Source: Pilatotrama ljubarskyi | Lineage: Eukaryota > Basidiomycota > Agaricomycetes > Polyporales > Polyporaceae | NCBI GenBank assembly: GCA_022385805.1 | Contig: MU277670.1 | Location: 715,102 to 779,101 of the forward strand | Direction: 5' to 3' | DNA length: 64,000 nucleotides | Shown here: in pieces, positions 34,512-47,084 of the stretch | Layout: every line of letters begins with the position of its first letter | Numbering within the stretch: position 1 is the stretch's first letter | Position numbers and translations under genes: made by a program | Notes under the pieces: generated by a model | The model's input: the letters and a program-made list of their open reading frames with translations, nothing else | Databases searched by the model: none | What the model was told of the DNA's origin: nothing

Positions 34512-34710
34512 GGTGGCGGGGCTGGGGAGAGGTGGCTTGAGTCTCCGCGACGGGCTCGGAGTGGGGGCGATACGCGCTGCGGCGCGATTACTCCCGGAAA
34601 GGAAAGGCGCGCGGGGTGGCTAGATAATCTTCGGCGTCTAGGTGGGACTTACTCCGCGATCTGTGGACGAGTGTGGTTCTTGGACACACAACACGAGCAG
34701 GTTGAGAAGA
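34512..34710. promoter_or_regulatory. Compact divergent promoter between did2 and the JmjC gene
   Basis: Only 199 bp separate the two start codons, so both promoters and 5' UTRs must overlap or abut here. No TATA element is obvious on either strand. Confidence 0.5.
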
Positions 34711-36187
34711 ATGGCCGGCGATCCTGCCCCCGAGTCCTCCTATCGCACGGAGACTCTCAGGTGGCTTGCTGAAGAGTACTATGGTGCGCATTTCCGGCGA
34801 AGTTTGATGATAGTAACCAGACAGCTGGCCAAAATGTCCACAGAGTTGAACGGAAGCCAAATCGATGTGCTCGATAGCTCCCCGACTGCACTGGAGTTCT
34901 CCCGCCTCGTGCATATCGGAAGGCCTGTACTGATCAGAGGTAGGTCTATCTAGCAAGGAGATCAATGCATGGGTCGACTGACATCCTTCATGTCGTTAGA
35001 TTCCGCCATTCCTGACTCCAAGGGCGATCGCACCTGGTCGAAAGCTTGGATCGCCGATAAAATGGGAGAAAGTCCCATCTCTGTGGCCGTTACACCGAAC
35101 GGGTATGTCTCATGAGTCGACTTGTCGATTCGGCAATTCACAGGCTATCTGTAGCCGTGCCGATGCTGTCACGTCCGGTCCTGACCGTAAGCTCTACTTC
35201 GCGGAACCTCATACGCAGCGGATGTCGATGGGATCGTTCCTTGACACGCTCTCCTCAGGTTAGGTGCGATTCTTCCAGCTCACCGCCGCCGCCGCCGTAG
35301 AACATCTTGTCTGACTGCCTTCGCTCACTGAGCAGATGGCTCTCGAGACCTCTTCACCGACGGGGAGGTACATTATCTCCAATCACAGAATGGCAACCTC
35401 TTCACCAACTGCTACTTCGACTTGTGCGGTCAAGAGGACCCATCTGAATTTGAGCCGTTGCGAGAGTATGTGCCTAGTGAGGTCCCATGGTGCAGCGATG
35501 CTCTCGGTAACGACCTGTGGTTTATCCCCCCGACTCTGCCTGACTATCCAATGCAGACAGATCCCCCGACGCCGTTAACTTATGGATAGGCGATGAGAAA
35601 AGCGTTACGAGCATACACAGCGGTACGCGCCCCCGCCGGCTTGATACGCCTTCGCCCTTCTCACATCCGCTATAAATAGATCCTTACGAGAACATATACA
35701 CCGTCATACGCGGTTCGAAACAATTCACGCTACTGCCGCCGACGGAGGGATGGTGCCTGAAAGGTCCGTCACCACGCTCATTCCTTCTGCGCCACACTAT
35801 CCAACTCAATCATCGTGGCTCCTGCGCATAGAGCGCCGTTATCCCCACGCGACGTACGTGCGCTCCCCCACAACCTCCCAGCTCGAACTCGTCCCGTCCC
35901 CCGCCGATACGCCGCTCGTGCGCTGGTCTTCCGTAACAGACCCCACGGCACCCGGGGCGCTGCCTCCGGAAGCGCACCCTATTCACGTCACGGTCAACGC
36001 GGGCGAGACGCTCTATCTCCCTGCGGGATGGTGGCACTACGTGCGGCAGCAGGGATTCACGGTGGCGGTGAATTACTGGTATGACATGGAAGGGAGGGGG
36101 ATGTCGTGGGTGTGGCTCAACTTCCTGCGGGGCACCGAGGAACCTCCGCTGGGTAATGAAGAGGATGAAGCGGTTGCGAAGTCCTAG
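34711..36187 (+). CDS. JmjC/cupin-type 2OG oxygenase, JMJD7-like
   Basis: Seven exons (34711-34939, 35000-35102, 35155-35258, 35336-35506, 35557-35622, 35680-35763, 35832-36187) encode 370 residues. The N-terminal part has the typical acceptor [16 protein letters not shown]. The catalytic cupin shows [20 protein letters not shown] with the iron-binding His and Asp split by an intron. [19 protein letters not shown] follows, and the distal His lies in [15 protein letters not shown]. This arrangement and the [16 protein letters not shown] insertion fit the JMJD7 group. Human JMJD7 hydroxylates a lysine in TRAFAC GTPases, and the fungal substrate is not known. All three iron ligands are retained. 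The protein is probably cytosolic or nuclear, as no targeting signal is seen. Confidence 0.85.
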
Positions 36188-38605
36188 GTTACGGGCACAA
36201 TCATGACATTATTGGCAGATACGCCGTAGATGACCTTGCTCAACCTCTGCGGATGGCTTATATCAGACCCCGAAGGACTGCGAGGGAAGTGAGTACGTCC
36301 TAGCAAGCATGAGCTGAATGACTTCCGCGCATGGATTAGCGGCGCCACAACGCGCTATCCTCCATGGAGCGCCACTCGTACGGACGGTCTGATGGAAAGC
36401 CATCGCATTTCTTCTCCCGCGAAAGTTCATTATACGGTGAGTTAGGCAAGGTCGGGGAGGACATGCGTATGCGCAGGCCCAATACTTAGAGCGCTAGGTG
36501 CGCGAGCAGTATCAGATGTCTGATCGCAGTCAGCAGTGCCGGAGGACTTGAGGGTAGGATCGCGCTGCAGGCGCACTAGACCTCAGTAAGGTATCATACA
36601 ACCCTGCGATAGACGGAGCACCGTGCGGTTCTAGTGATAGGCAGCACTTATAGAAGAAACGAAGGCCTATACAGCGGGGGAGCTCTTGGCATGTTCTAGT
36701 AAAGGATATCCGTGTTCTGAAGTCGAGGCACCCGGCGGTAGGTAGGCAGCAGGTAGTGTGCGACGGGGTATGCGTGTAATATGTGCCTCGTTATGGACAG
36801 GCGACGATCCAAGCAGTGCCGAAGGCAAACAGTTTCGCTCATAACGCACGAGCGTCCAGTCCTAGAATTGGTCAGATGAGTGCTGACAAGGCTCGGATGC
36901 CGCCAGCGTAGTAGACTCTTCCGGAGAAGGAATAGTGGATCCAAGACGTTGGCCTCTAGATCAAAAAGAACTGGCCGCGTAGGGTTCAGACATGGCCGCT
37001 CCAGTGCCGTCTGCGAAAGGCGGAAAAGAGCCGTAAGTTCAGGCGTCAAGTTCAACCTGAGGATTCAGGGAATTCCTTGATGAACAGTGCTGTGGCCGCC
37101 GTGTAGGGAACAAAATCAATCTCCGACATGGCTCGGGACGTGCTGTACCTAGACTGAAGGTAGATGCGGTCGAGGCGCGGCACCGTCGTGGCGCCGCAGT
37201 ATCTTGTCCACGGAACGCAGCTCTTCAGCTGGATGTAGGTCGTCAAGTGATCATTCAGTGGCGGCATCGGGCGTAGCAGCGGAGTAGGAGATGCCGCGAA
37301 GGCACTGAGGTACGTACGAGAAACCCGAGTGCCGTGAGTGAACGCTCTTCGCCGGATCCTTCGATGAATATGGATGGAAGGGCCATCTGTCGCCCGGCGG
37401 GCGAAAGGGAAAGATGCGGAAGTGCTATGCAGAGGTCAAACGGCGACAGCGGCGTCCCATAACGACCCGAAGGGAGTGGCCGAGGACGATATGCAAATGA
37501 GCGCGAGAAGAGGGAAGGCGATGTGAGAAAAGTCAGTCACCGCTACGCACTCACGGTGGGCCAAAGAGTGCGCGGGTACAGACGAGACCGTCGGGCTGCA
37601 CGGACGGACGAGGTAAGAGAGCGGAAAGCCTCGCACGTTCATGCCCGTTCGCACCCAAGCGACCCGGTGATCATGACCGGCCGGCCGTTTGGGCCCATGC
37701 GAAGAGGTCCCGGGCCCAAGAATCTCGAGTCGTCTGGCGCTTTCCTGCAGCCGTCAAGGGGTGATGCGAAGACCAGAAGGAAAGGAACAGCGTGCTAGAC
37801 GCCATTAGCATGCGTGTGCACGGTATATGTCCTAAGCTGTTCGCGCAATATGATGAGTCTTGACAGCTTGAGGTGAGCCGTACCCTTGCAGAATACATAC
37901 CCCTACCGCATGCCAGTGCATACAGTGCACATGACTGAAGTAGACGCAGATCGGTGTAAGAACAAGCGTGCAATGACGAGCCATACGCGTGTGCCTGCGA
38001 TCTCTGTGGTTCGAAGACAGTGTGGTGGCTTGCCTGTATCGCCGTGGCATTGGACGTGCCGCAGAACCTGATCAAAAGGAACATCAGAAGGCATGTTGGA
38101 CTCTATATGCGCAGTCCTCCCCGCTCCCTCGGCCTGCTGGCGTCATCTCTCAGGGGTTGTCGGCGAGAAATAATGAGCCCCGGCGGGCGTTGTGGCATGC
38201 AAAGAGGCGGGCGGACGGCCGACGGAGGACGGCGGGCGGGGAGGACGATAAGTAAAGGGACCGAGCGCTGCCGACGCCGCTGGTAATGAATTATTCACGA
38301 TCATTTTTGATGAGGGCGTCGGGTAGATAAGCACGCAAAAGGAAAGCCGCCCGAGATTACCCTCGCCGAATTCGCGCGGGAAATGGGCGCTTCCGGAGGA
38401 GAAGGTCATGACCTCCGCATTTTGGATCCTGCCCGGCTCGCTCTTAGCAGCCCGGCAGGGCTTCTGCCTCTCGCCTACCTACTCACCCTCCCTCTGCACC
38501 TCTTCCGGTTTCTCCCCCCTCCTCCCCTCTTCCCCGAACCACCATCACGACGTCCACCGTCGCCCCCACCTTGTCCTGTAGTTTCGCTCCTGTCTTCCTA
38601 TCCGT
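36188..38605. other. 2.4-kb stretch without a recognisable gene
   Basis: Both strands have only short frames without family resemblance or consistent splice sites. A minus-strand frame around 37050-37270 (IYLQSRYSTSRAMSEIDFVPY) has coding-like composition but no partners. No tRNA cloverleaf or large repeat was recognised. The final 150 bp are pyrimidine-rich and suit the promoter of the ACT-domain gene. Confidence 0.35.
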
Positions 38606-40857
38606 ATGAGCGACGCCGAGAGCGTAACGATCTCCCTACTACCCGTCTCGCTTTCGCTCGTCCACCTACCCCGTTCGCGGCTGGAGCACTTCACCCAGCA
38701 TGTCCTCCGCCAGATCCTCCAACCCAACCCTGTCTTCCTGAACGTAACATGTAACGAGATAGAAGTCAGCCTGTTCGCCGAGTATGACACCCTCCAAGAG
38801 TTCCACAAAGCCGCCAGGAAGGATGCGCGCCGCCTCCGCCAGCGTGAGCGTGAAGCTCGCGCAGATCTTGCCCAGTCCCCCAGACGGTCAAGGCGGGTGA
38901 AGGAGGACTGGGAGCCCGTAGAGGTCTCCTCCGAACGGTGGAAGGTATTGCAGATCGACTCCCATTCTGACTCCCTTGGTATGCGCTATTCTACCTCCCC
39001 AGCTCAGCAACTTCGCACTGACTGCTCTGTACCATTGCTGCTGTATAGACAACTCCGGTGCCAGAGTGCACGAGCTTTCCGCCCCTCTGGCCGCCGCTGG
39101 GATCTCTATCCTATACCAGTCCTCATACATGAGCGACTTTATCTTCGTAAGTACCGTAAAATACCTCTTGGTGGGCTTCGACTGTGGCCGTAAGCCGACC
39201 GTGCCTTTGCGGACCCTCCTGCACGTTCAGTACGAAATGAGCAGAGCCCTTCCCACTTCTCACAACCCTCGATTCTTATCGCTATTCATTCGCCCACCAC
39301 CGCGAGGCTTCTCGCATATTAGCGAGAGTGGTATCTGACGCGGATGATACGCTTTTACGCAACCACGCCTCGAAGCCCTGAACCGTACTGATACATCTAC
39401 TTTCCAGGTCAAGGAAGCCCGCCTCGCCGAAGTCATGTCGTTGCTGGGATCTGCCGGCTTTGACCTGTACCTGTCCGATCCTACCAACCTCACGGCACAG
39501 ATCTCGACCTTCGCCTCGCCCATGGTCTCGCCAACCGGCGAAGATGACCATTGCATGAGCTTGATCGACCTCGACGCGTTCCGGGGCTCAGGACGTAACA
39601 GCTTTGACACGGACACAGGAATTGTCTTCACGCGCTCGAGGAGCAACACGAACGGCACGACGAGTAGCTCAAGCTCGCGTTCCCGCGACCTCCTTCAGCA
39701 GGTCTCTTCTCCCCCTCCGGATGACTCCAACAATCCCGGCACGCCGGACCCGACGCCAGGAGCGGAGCCGAAGGGCGCCTCTGCCGCCGCGAGTGCCCGA
39801 CCCTCGCTAAGCCGTGCTCTCTCTCACTCACCCTCGGCTTGCGATGTACGGGTTCTCTCACCTGACATCACTTGTGTGGGCCTGTCCGACGACAGCGCTG
39901 ATACCTGGGGCCTAAAAATTATCAAGCTCGTTGCGTTCCCGGAGCTCATCATTGGGTCGTCCGGCACGCCTGGGCGCACGGCGGAGAGACGGGCACGTCC
40001 TGACCGTGCACAGTCTCCTAGCGTGCTGCCCGCATTGCCTGAGGAGCACATCCACGTGCTTTCGTTGAGCGAAGGTGAGGTTGGCAGCGGGAGCGACACC
40101 ACGACCCGTGTCGCACCCGAGTCGCCGAAGAAGGACCTTCCGGAGCGGGAGGGTTCCGAGTCGCCCGTCTTCGCCCTCGACGACGCCGCCATCGACACCG
40201 ACTCTGCGGGGGACGATTCTAGCGACGACGGGCAAGGGAATGAGCGCAGCCGGCGCCCGCGCCTCGCTCACCTGGACACGCTCCAAACGGTCAAGGCCGC
40301 CTCGAAGACCAGCCCGCTGAGCGCCCGCTCCCGATCCACGTCCACGTCGTCAAGCAGCGAATCTGCGCCCCCGCCCTTGGTGCCTTTCTTCTCATTCACG
40401 AGGACGCCGGAGGGCTCGTCCCTCGCTGCGCCCGTGTCGCTGCTTGCGACGCTCTTTCCCGCGAGCGAGCGGCACATGGTCATGTGCAGCCAGGAGCTGG
40501 ACGTTCTGGACTCGCGGAACGCGTCGCCGGAGCGGTGGGCAGAGCAGGATGCGAGCGCGCTGGATGACGATGAGGGCACGGACGGGGCGCTGCCGGAACC
40601 GCAAGGGATGCTGAAGTGTTTGCAGATTGATCTGAGGAAGTTCGGCCTCGGTGAGCCCCTGCTTCCGCTTGGTTTAGCGCAGCTACATATGAGTGCTGAC
40701 TGTGAGGACAGAAAAACACGGTCTGGTGAACCGCTTCTCGCGCACACTGGAGGAGAACGGTATCAACCACATGTACAGCTCGACGTACAAGACCGCGAAC
40801 CTGTTGATCGACAAGGCGCACGCCAGTCGTGCGCAGGCGCTGCTCCGCTCCTGCTAG
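38606..40857 (+). CDS. ACT-domain protein related to the CASTOR arginine sensor
   Basis: Four exons (38606-38978, 39049-39146, 39408-40650, 40712-40857) encode 619 residues. The first ACT pair reads RWKVLQIDSHSDSL, then ELSAPLAAAGISILYQSSYM and SDFIFVKEARLAEVM. The same pattern returns at the C-terminus as LKCLQIDLRKFGLEKHGLVN and NGINHMYSSTYKTANLLI. In animal CASTOR1 the same two halves bind arginine and release GATOR2, activating TORC1. The human protein is 329 residues. Here the halves are separated by some 350 residues of acidic, Ser-rich disordered sequence with patches of beta-strand (WGLKIIKLVAFPELIIG). Arginine sensing in this fungus is inference only. The second intron is long (261 nt). 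Confidence 0.78.
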
Positions 40858-43800
40858 ACGCCACCTGCCCCGCTGGACCTCCTACTTCCTGTCTCGCCTC
40901 GCCTCGCAGTCAAATCTAGCGATCAACAATTTCTTGGCTTGCTTTCTTGATTTGGAGGAAAAGGCGCGACAGCGCTCCCGTTAACGTGCCGCCCATGAAG
41001 GCGATATACCCACAATATCTGTACAACACCTTTCCTCACAGACACGCACCATCCGCACTCATGGCTTCCCGCGAGTAAGGAGCTCCTCCATCTTTTCGCC
41101 CCTCAGCCTTTCTCTCCCGTCATCGAAAACTATGTGTCCCCTACCTCCCCGCCATCTCTCCCCTCTGACCTCCTCTCCGCCCGTCTCTTACGCCTCACGA
41201 CTTCGACCTCCCTCTCCACACCCGCGCACTTCACTTCCCAGCATCCCTTGCATGCTAGATATCCGGACATACGCGACCACCACCTCTCACGACGACCCAC
41301 ATCTCATCCACCGCCATCTCACTCAATCTCACGTACATACTGCAACAGCATCCGTGTCCTCCCGTCTCAGATCTCATTCCCAAGCCCCCATCAGCTCTCA
41401 CTGCGTCCCAGGTTCGCCTTGACATTCGTATGCATGCCATCCCGCCTCCCCTCCCCTCCCCTCGTCCCTCTCCGCTCACTTCGCACTGGCTCCGCCTGTC
41501 TGCATCCGTACTGTCTCGAGCCTCGTCCCTGTAGTCTTGACTGGCCGACAATGTCGTCGCGTCGCTGTATCCCTAGTCGTCTCTGCCGCACGCGTATATC
41601 GTATCTGCATATGCATTGGTTCTTGGGTTCGGCTGTATCTGTCTCCTGTCTCCTGCACTCATGGCGTCGATCTGCTAGCGTGCGGACCAGCTGTACACTC
41701 AGTCGATTGGCACTAGCACCGGTATGTGTTGCTCTCGTTCTGTATGTTCTACTGTATCATGACCATGCTGTGCCCGGACATGTACTGTACAGCCGTAGCG
41801 CGCCATACAAGGTCGCCGTGCGTTCGAGGACCGGACCTGTAAGTCACTCGCGCTACATGTACTGATATCAAAAAAGTACTGCCATGGTGCGCCGCGCTGG
41901 CAGCCTCCGCATCATCACGCTCCACTACTTATCGCGACGCGTCCACGCAAACGTCGCGGAAGTGAGACGACCCAGAAACCCGACGAGGCCCGCAGCTTAT
42001 TGTATCACATACATGAAATCTCACCAAGCAAATCTCCAGGCGTGCACTGCACGTCGGACTTCCGCCGCCCAAGCGACTCGAGAGATTATCATACCAAGCC
42101 CGACCCTGCGCCCGTCCGTGCCCGCCACGCGTCAGCCCTGGAGCGTGATGCACACCGGTGGCCCAACCGCCATGCAGCGCCCCGCGCGGCTCTTGAGGCG
42201 TAATGCGCCGCACGGAGCGCGTCGGCGGCGTTGTATTCGGGTATTCGGGCGGCGGGCGGCGGGCGTTGGCGACCATTCAACCCGGGCCTGCCATCGTCGC
42301 CCATTCGTCCATAGGATAATGCGAGCCACCCTGTCAGCACGTTACATACCTTCACTTGCTAGGCTTTTACGCGCTAGCGGCCTCGGGAGCCGCAGCAAGT
42401 CCGTGGCGCCACCAGCACCAGCCACACCGTCCCAAGGTGCCCAAGGTGAAATCCGACATATGTACCCAGATGCCGGAGGAATCGGTCAACTCTTCGCAAG
42501 GCCGGTGGCTGCTGTCAATATGTACCTGGAAGTTGACGACGAGCGCACCGCCCGCCGCCGCCGTACAGTCTCCGGTCCTGGACCTAGAGCCCGAGTGGAC
42601 CAGAGCGCTGTAAGTGTCGGCGCGAGAGGACGCTGACGCTCGGCCTTGGCGACCAGCGGGCGTTGCACAATACATCGAGCACGGCCTTACGAGGGGGAGG
42701 TGAATGACTTCCGGACAACGCGCGTTGCGTGTCTGAGGAGACTGGACGCAGAGCCAAGGACCTGGAGGACGTTGGGCGGATGGAGGTGGAGGAGAGGCTA
42801 TAGCGCGCGCTTGGGATATCGATGCAGAATAGCTGAATACGCGCCTTGATATGACTACGGCATCGTCGCTCTTTGCGAGGGGGAACTCGGACATATCGCG
42901 GAGAAGGCAAGCAGCGCCGCTGGCGAGCTCGTGAGTCGGAGGCGGGACGCTGCGGCTGAGGCCAAGAGGCCAGTTGATCAGAGCTGAGCATCAGAGTCGG
43001 AGGCGGGCGCAGTAGTGGCGCAGTATCCGCAACCCATTGTGATTTCTTGAACAATTGGAGGACGCTGGGACCCCGGGACCCTCGAGAGACATGTGCAGGG
43101 AACATCAAGGTGTGAATCAGGTTACGGAAGTGGAAGGGAAGGCGGGGCGGCTGTTTCATAGGAGATGATCGGCGGTGAAACCGAGCACGGGGAAGACTGT
43201 GCAAGCATGCTTGCCGTTGAGACCGATGACACTGACTGGTATGTGTAGAGACTAGTTGGACAAGCGACGCAGCTTCGAGCGGCCAAGAAGGCGGAGCATG
43301 CATAGGCGAGGGCAGACGGGGAGTCTACAGGACGGAGGAAGGAGAGACCGCGGCCGGAGAGGAGGGGTACAAGTTCGGGGCGATCCTGGAGTGAGTTCGG
43401 CAACGGCCTGTTGCCAGGTTCCCTGGTGGGGTCAGCGGTGATTGGGGTGATGGGAGCATCTGTGAAGGTGACCTCCGACTGCGGGCTGTCCAACGGTGCT
43501 CGCAGGCTCACGCGGAGAGCGATTGTGTCTGGTGTTGAGGTGAGAAGTATACCTTGTGTGGCAGACGAGAGAATGCTTGGCGGACGAGTGCGAGAGTGCG
43601 GGTGGCGGCGGTCGGCAAGACGATTCAGCAGACGCGATCCAAAGCAGATCTCGATCAGGAGGGCCTCGACTGCTGTCCTCCCATAATGGCTGCCTTGCCA
43701 TATATGGCAGCACCGGCGTCCTAGTCGGGCCCGACAGCGTGCAGCGACGATCGGCGGCAGCGATCGAGCGAGCGAGGCATGCTCTGCCGTGTTCCATACC

Positions 43801-44059
43801 TGCCCTGGCCGCAGAGCTCGGTGAGTGCGTTCTGTCGATACTGCGCCATTCAAGTGAGACTACTGGCTGTCGCGGCGGACGAGTGCAGCAGATGGGAAGG
43901 ACAGGGCCGGGCCCGGGAGAAAGGCTGGATAGTGCGAAAATAGACGGGTTTACGGGGTCCTGACGTCATGGGGAGAAAATACAGCGGTGTGGAGGGGAAA
44001 AGGAAGTGGAAAGGACTCGAATTTGTTGACTGCAGCGCTCTGCTGTCCGTGCACAGATC
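40858..44059. other. 3.2-kb gene-poor stretch
   Basis: No gene can be supported. 41100-41870 is C/T-rich on the plus strand and keeps open frames through composition alone. On the minus strand 42370-43850 is open in overlapping frames for the same reason. A plus-strand segment at 42490-42940 shows splice-like sites and short coding-looking pieces (MTTASSLFARGNSDISRRRQ), but they do not join in frame. A decayed or non-coding transcript cannot be excluded. Confidence 0.35.
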
Positions 44060-47000
44060 ATGACGCGCCCTGGCCCTGGTCCGCCCAATCCCATTATTAT
44101 TTTTCGCAGCACGTCGCCTTGCCCTTCTCCACCGACCAGCGACAGCACAGGCGTTCGCGTCTCCTCTCCCGCCTCCTCCTCGTCCATATCCTCCCCTCCC
44201 CCTTCCTCTTTCCCCCTCCCCGCCATGCACGCCTCCCCACAGCCGCTTCCCTCGTCCTCCGCGCCCCCTTCTCCGCCCTCGACCACCTCCGACCCCCACG
44301 CAGACCAGAGCCGCTACTCCAAGGTCTCCTTTGACTCCTCCCCTTCCTACCCAGGCTCCTCCGCCCACCTCTCCCCAGACCGCTCATTATCCTACTATCC
44401 TTCAATATCCTACCGCTTCACCGCCTTCTCCAGCAGCCCGTCCTTATCAGCAGCCTCAGACTCCCCCTACATCGGCCCAAGCAGACCCCTCTCGCTCGGC
44501 GACGAGGTACGTCCCCCCGTCTGCCCTCGCTCACCGCCCTACGCACAGCGCCTCACCCCCGCCGCACCCAGTACACGCTCTCCCCAGACCCGCAAAAGTG
44601 GGGCGCAGACCTCTCCCTAGACAGCAAAGAGGAAGACGACGACCTCCACGCGCCGGAGCCCGCCCCGCATGGCAAGCGCAAATGGATCGAGCACGACGGA
44701 CATGTGTTCTCCTGGCGCGGCGTAACCAACCTCGGTGCCCTCGTCGTCCTCATTGCTGGGATTCTCACCCTATTGTGAGTCTCCTTCCCCTAGCAGCTCG
44801 TCCGCTCCTCGTGTCTTCGTCGGTGTGGGTGGGGTGCTGCGCCCGAAGTCCGCCTCTCGCTTGCGCGGAGCGAGCCTTCTGGACGGCACCCGGACCCAGT
44901 ATCGTGCGCCATATGTCGTGCGAATCGATTTTCCCCCAGGGCCCAGCGGACACGTCCGCCCGCCTCGTCCCAGAACCCATTCCAGACACGGGACCGCTCC
45001 CTCGCGCGACTCGCTCCGCGCGCAGTTGCACTGCACTGTCCATCAGCGATATCAAGGCTTGTGCAGATGGCGCGGGGCCTCGGCCCTCAGTTGTCCCCGT
45101 CAGAGGTCGCGGTGATGTATCGCTACGTGTGCTTGATCTGGGACATCTTGCCGCGCCAGCTCGCGGGGACGACCGCGCGCATTCAGTTCCTAATTGCCGC
45201 ATGACACGTCCGGAAATGCGGTGCGTGGCTCATACTGACGCCTCGCTCGCAGCGCAGGGTATCCTATGATAACCGCCATAACCGAGAAGCCGCTCAGCAA
45301 GCTAGGAGCGTTCAACCTGGGCGGAACCAATGCCTCTGGGCAGGTGAGCAGCCTCCCCTTGTATTGCGCAGCGACCATGTATAGCTCACCGTTATGTCCG
45401 CGCGCTATTTATAGGTCCCGGATATTCCGGGACACCGAGGTTTGATTGACGTGGACACGCCGCGCGAGGCGTACACCAAGGTCGCGCCGCACACGGGCGA
45501 GACGTTCGAGCTCGTATTCTCGGATGAATTCAACGTCGACGGGCGCACATTCTACCCGGGCGACGACCCGTACTGGGAGGCAGTGGATTTGCACTACTGG
45601 GCGACGAACAACTTGGAATGGTACGACCCCGCGGCGATCACGACGCAGGACGGGAACCTGGTGATCACGCTGGAGAAGAAGGAGACGCATAATCTGCATT
45701 ACCAGGGAGGTGCGTGCCGGACCGTCCCGTTCTTACTCCGCTGGAGCACGGGAAGACTGATTGGTTTGATGGGTAGGGATGATGTCGTCGTGGAACAAGT
45801 TCTGCTTCACGGGCGGGTACATCGAGGCGAACGTGTCCCTGCCAGGCGTGAACAACATCGTCGGGCTCTGGCCCGCCATCTGGACGATGGGCAACCTCGG
45901 CCGCGCAGGCTACGGCGCGACCCTCGAGGGAATGGTGCGTCGCCCTGCTTCCCCTGACATCTGTCATCCGCAAAGCCGCATAGCTGACTCTTACGCTCGA
46001 TCTGTCATTCCTATCCCTGAAACTCTGATAGTGGCCGTATACGTACGACAGCTGCGACATCGGCACGGTCGCCAACCAGACGATCAACGGCCAGCCTGAG
46101 GCGGCCACCGTCGGTGGCGACACCGGGCACGGCGGCATCCTCTCGTTCCTCCCTGGGCAGCGCTTGTCGAGGTGTACGTGCCCCGGGGAGAGCCACCCCG
46201 GCCCAAAACATAGCGACGGGTCGTTTGTGGGACGGGCGGCCCCGGAGATCGATATGTTCGAGGCGCAGATTACGGGAACGCCGTTGACGGCGCAGGTCTC
46301 GCAGAGCGCGCAGTGGGCGGTGAGTAGTCCTTGGTCCGTTTGCGGCCGGGAGAAGGAGAGGCTGATGATCGGTCGCAGCCGTTCAACCACGGGTACATCT
46401 GGCAGAACACGAGCGACAACATGATCATCGCGGACCCGTCGATATCGTACCAAAATACGTTCATCGGGTCGGTGACGCAGCAGGCGACGTCGGTCGTCAC
46501 TGCGACGGACCCGCTGTGTTACGAGTACGATGCGGGGTGCTTCTCGATATACGGGTTCGAATATAAGCCTGGGTTCGAGGATGGGGTGAGTTTCCGTACG
46601 TTCTCTGTTATTTGGTCCCGACGGCTGACTGGGATATGCTTGGGTAGTACATTACGTGGGTGTCGAACAACAAGATATCGTGGACATTGATGGGTCCTGG
46701 GTTGGGTCCCGATCCGCTCGTGCAAATATCGGAACGGCCTGTCCCGCCAGAGCCCATGGTGCGCCCATCTCCATCCCTCGCGCTTCCTTCGATGCATGCT
46801 AACGGTCTGTCCATGGGCAGTACATCATCATGAACCTCGGCATGTCGTATAACTTCGGCGAGGTCGACCTCGACCACCTCCCGTTCCCGGTGCACATGCG
46901 CGTTGACTACATCCGCGTGTACCAGCCGTCGAAGGCGATCAACATTGGGTGCGATCCCGACGACTACCCCACTCAGGCGTACATCAACCAGTACATCGAG

Positions 47001-47084
47001 GCGTACACGAACCCGAATCTGACGACGTGGTCTGGCGACTACGGGCAGGCGTGGCCGAAGAACAAGTGGCTGGGCGAGTGCTGA
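44060..47084 (+). CDS. GH16 beta-glucan synthesis-associated protein (KRE6/SKN1 family)
   Basis: Nine exons (44060-44506, 44572-44774, 45253-45343, 45415-45709, 45777-45934, 46032-46319, 46379-46585, 46648-46758, 46821-47084) encode 687 residues. A Ser/Pro-rich cytosolic N-terminus of about 200 residues precedes a single signal-anchor helix (LGALVVLIAGILTLFAGYP), giving type II topology. The lumenal GH16 domain contains ELVFSDEFNVDGRTFYPGDD, NNIVGLWPAIWTMGNLGRAG and the catalytic EIDMFE (both acids present). It ends with HMRVDYIRVYQ and a Cys-containing tail. Such proteins act in the secretory pathway in beta-1,6-glucan assembly of the cell wall. The membrane helix is split by a 478-nt intron, far longer than the others. 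The family size of about 650-720 residues is met. Confidence 0.9.

Noticed and set aside
41134..41865. Plus-strand open frame of 243 codons
   Set aside because: Composition is C/T-rich low complexity, all three frames are similarly open, and no family motif is present.
43122..43853. Minus-strand open frame of 243 codons and overlapping frames nearby
   Set aside because: No recognisable domain, and no consistent splice partners. The openness follows from base composition.
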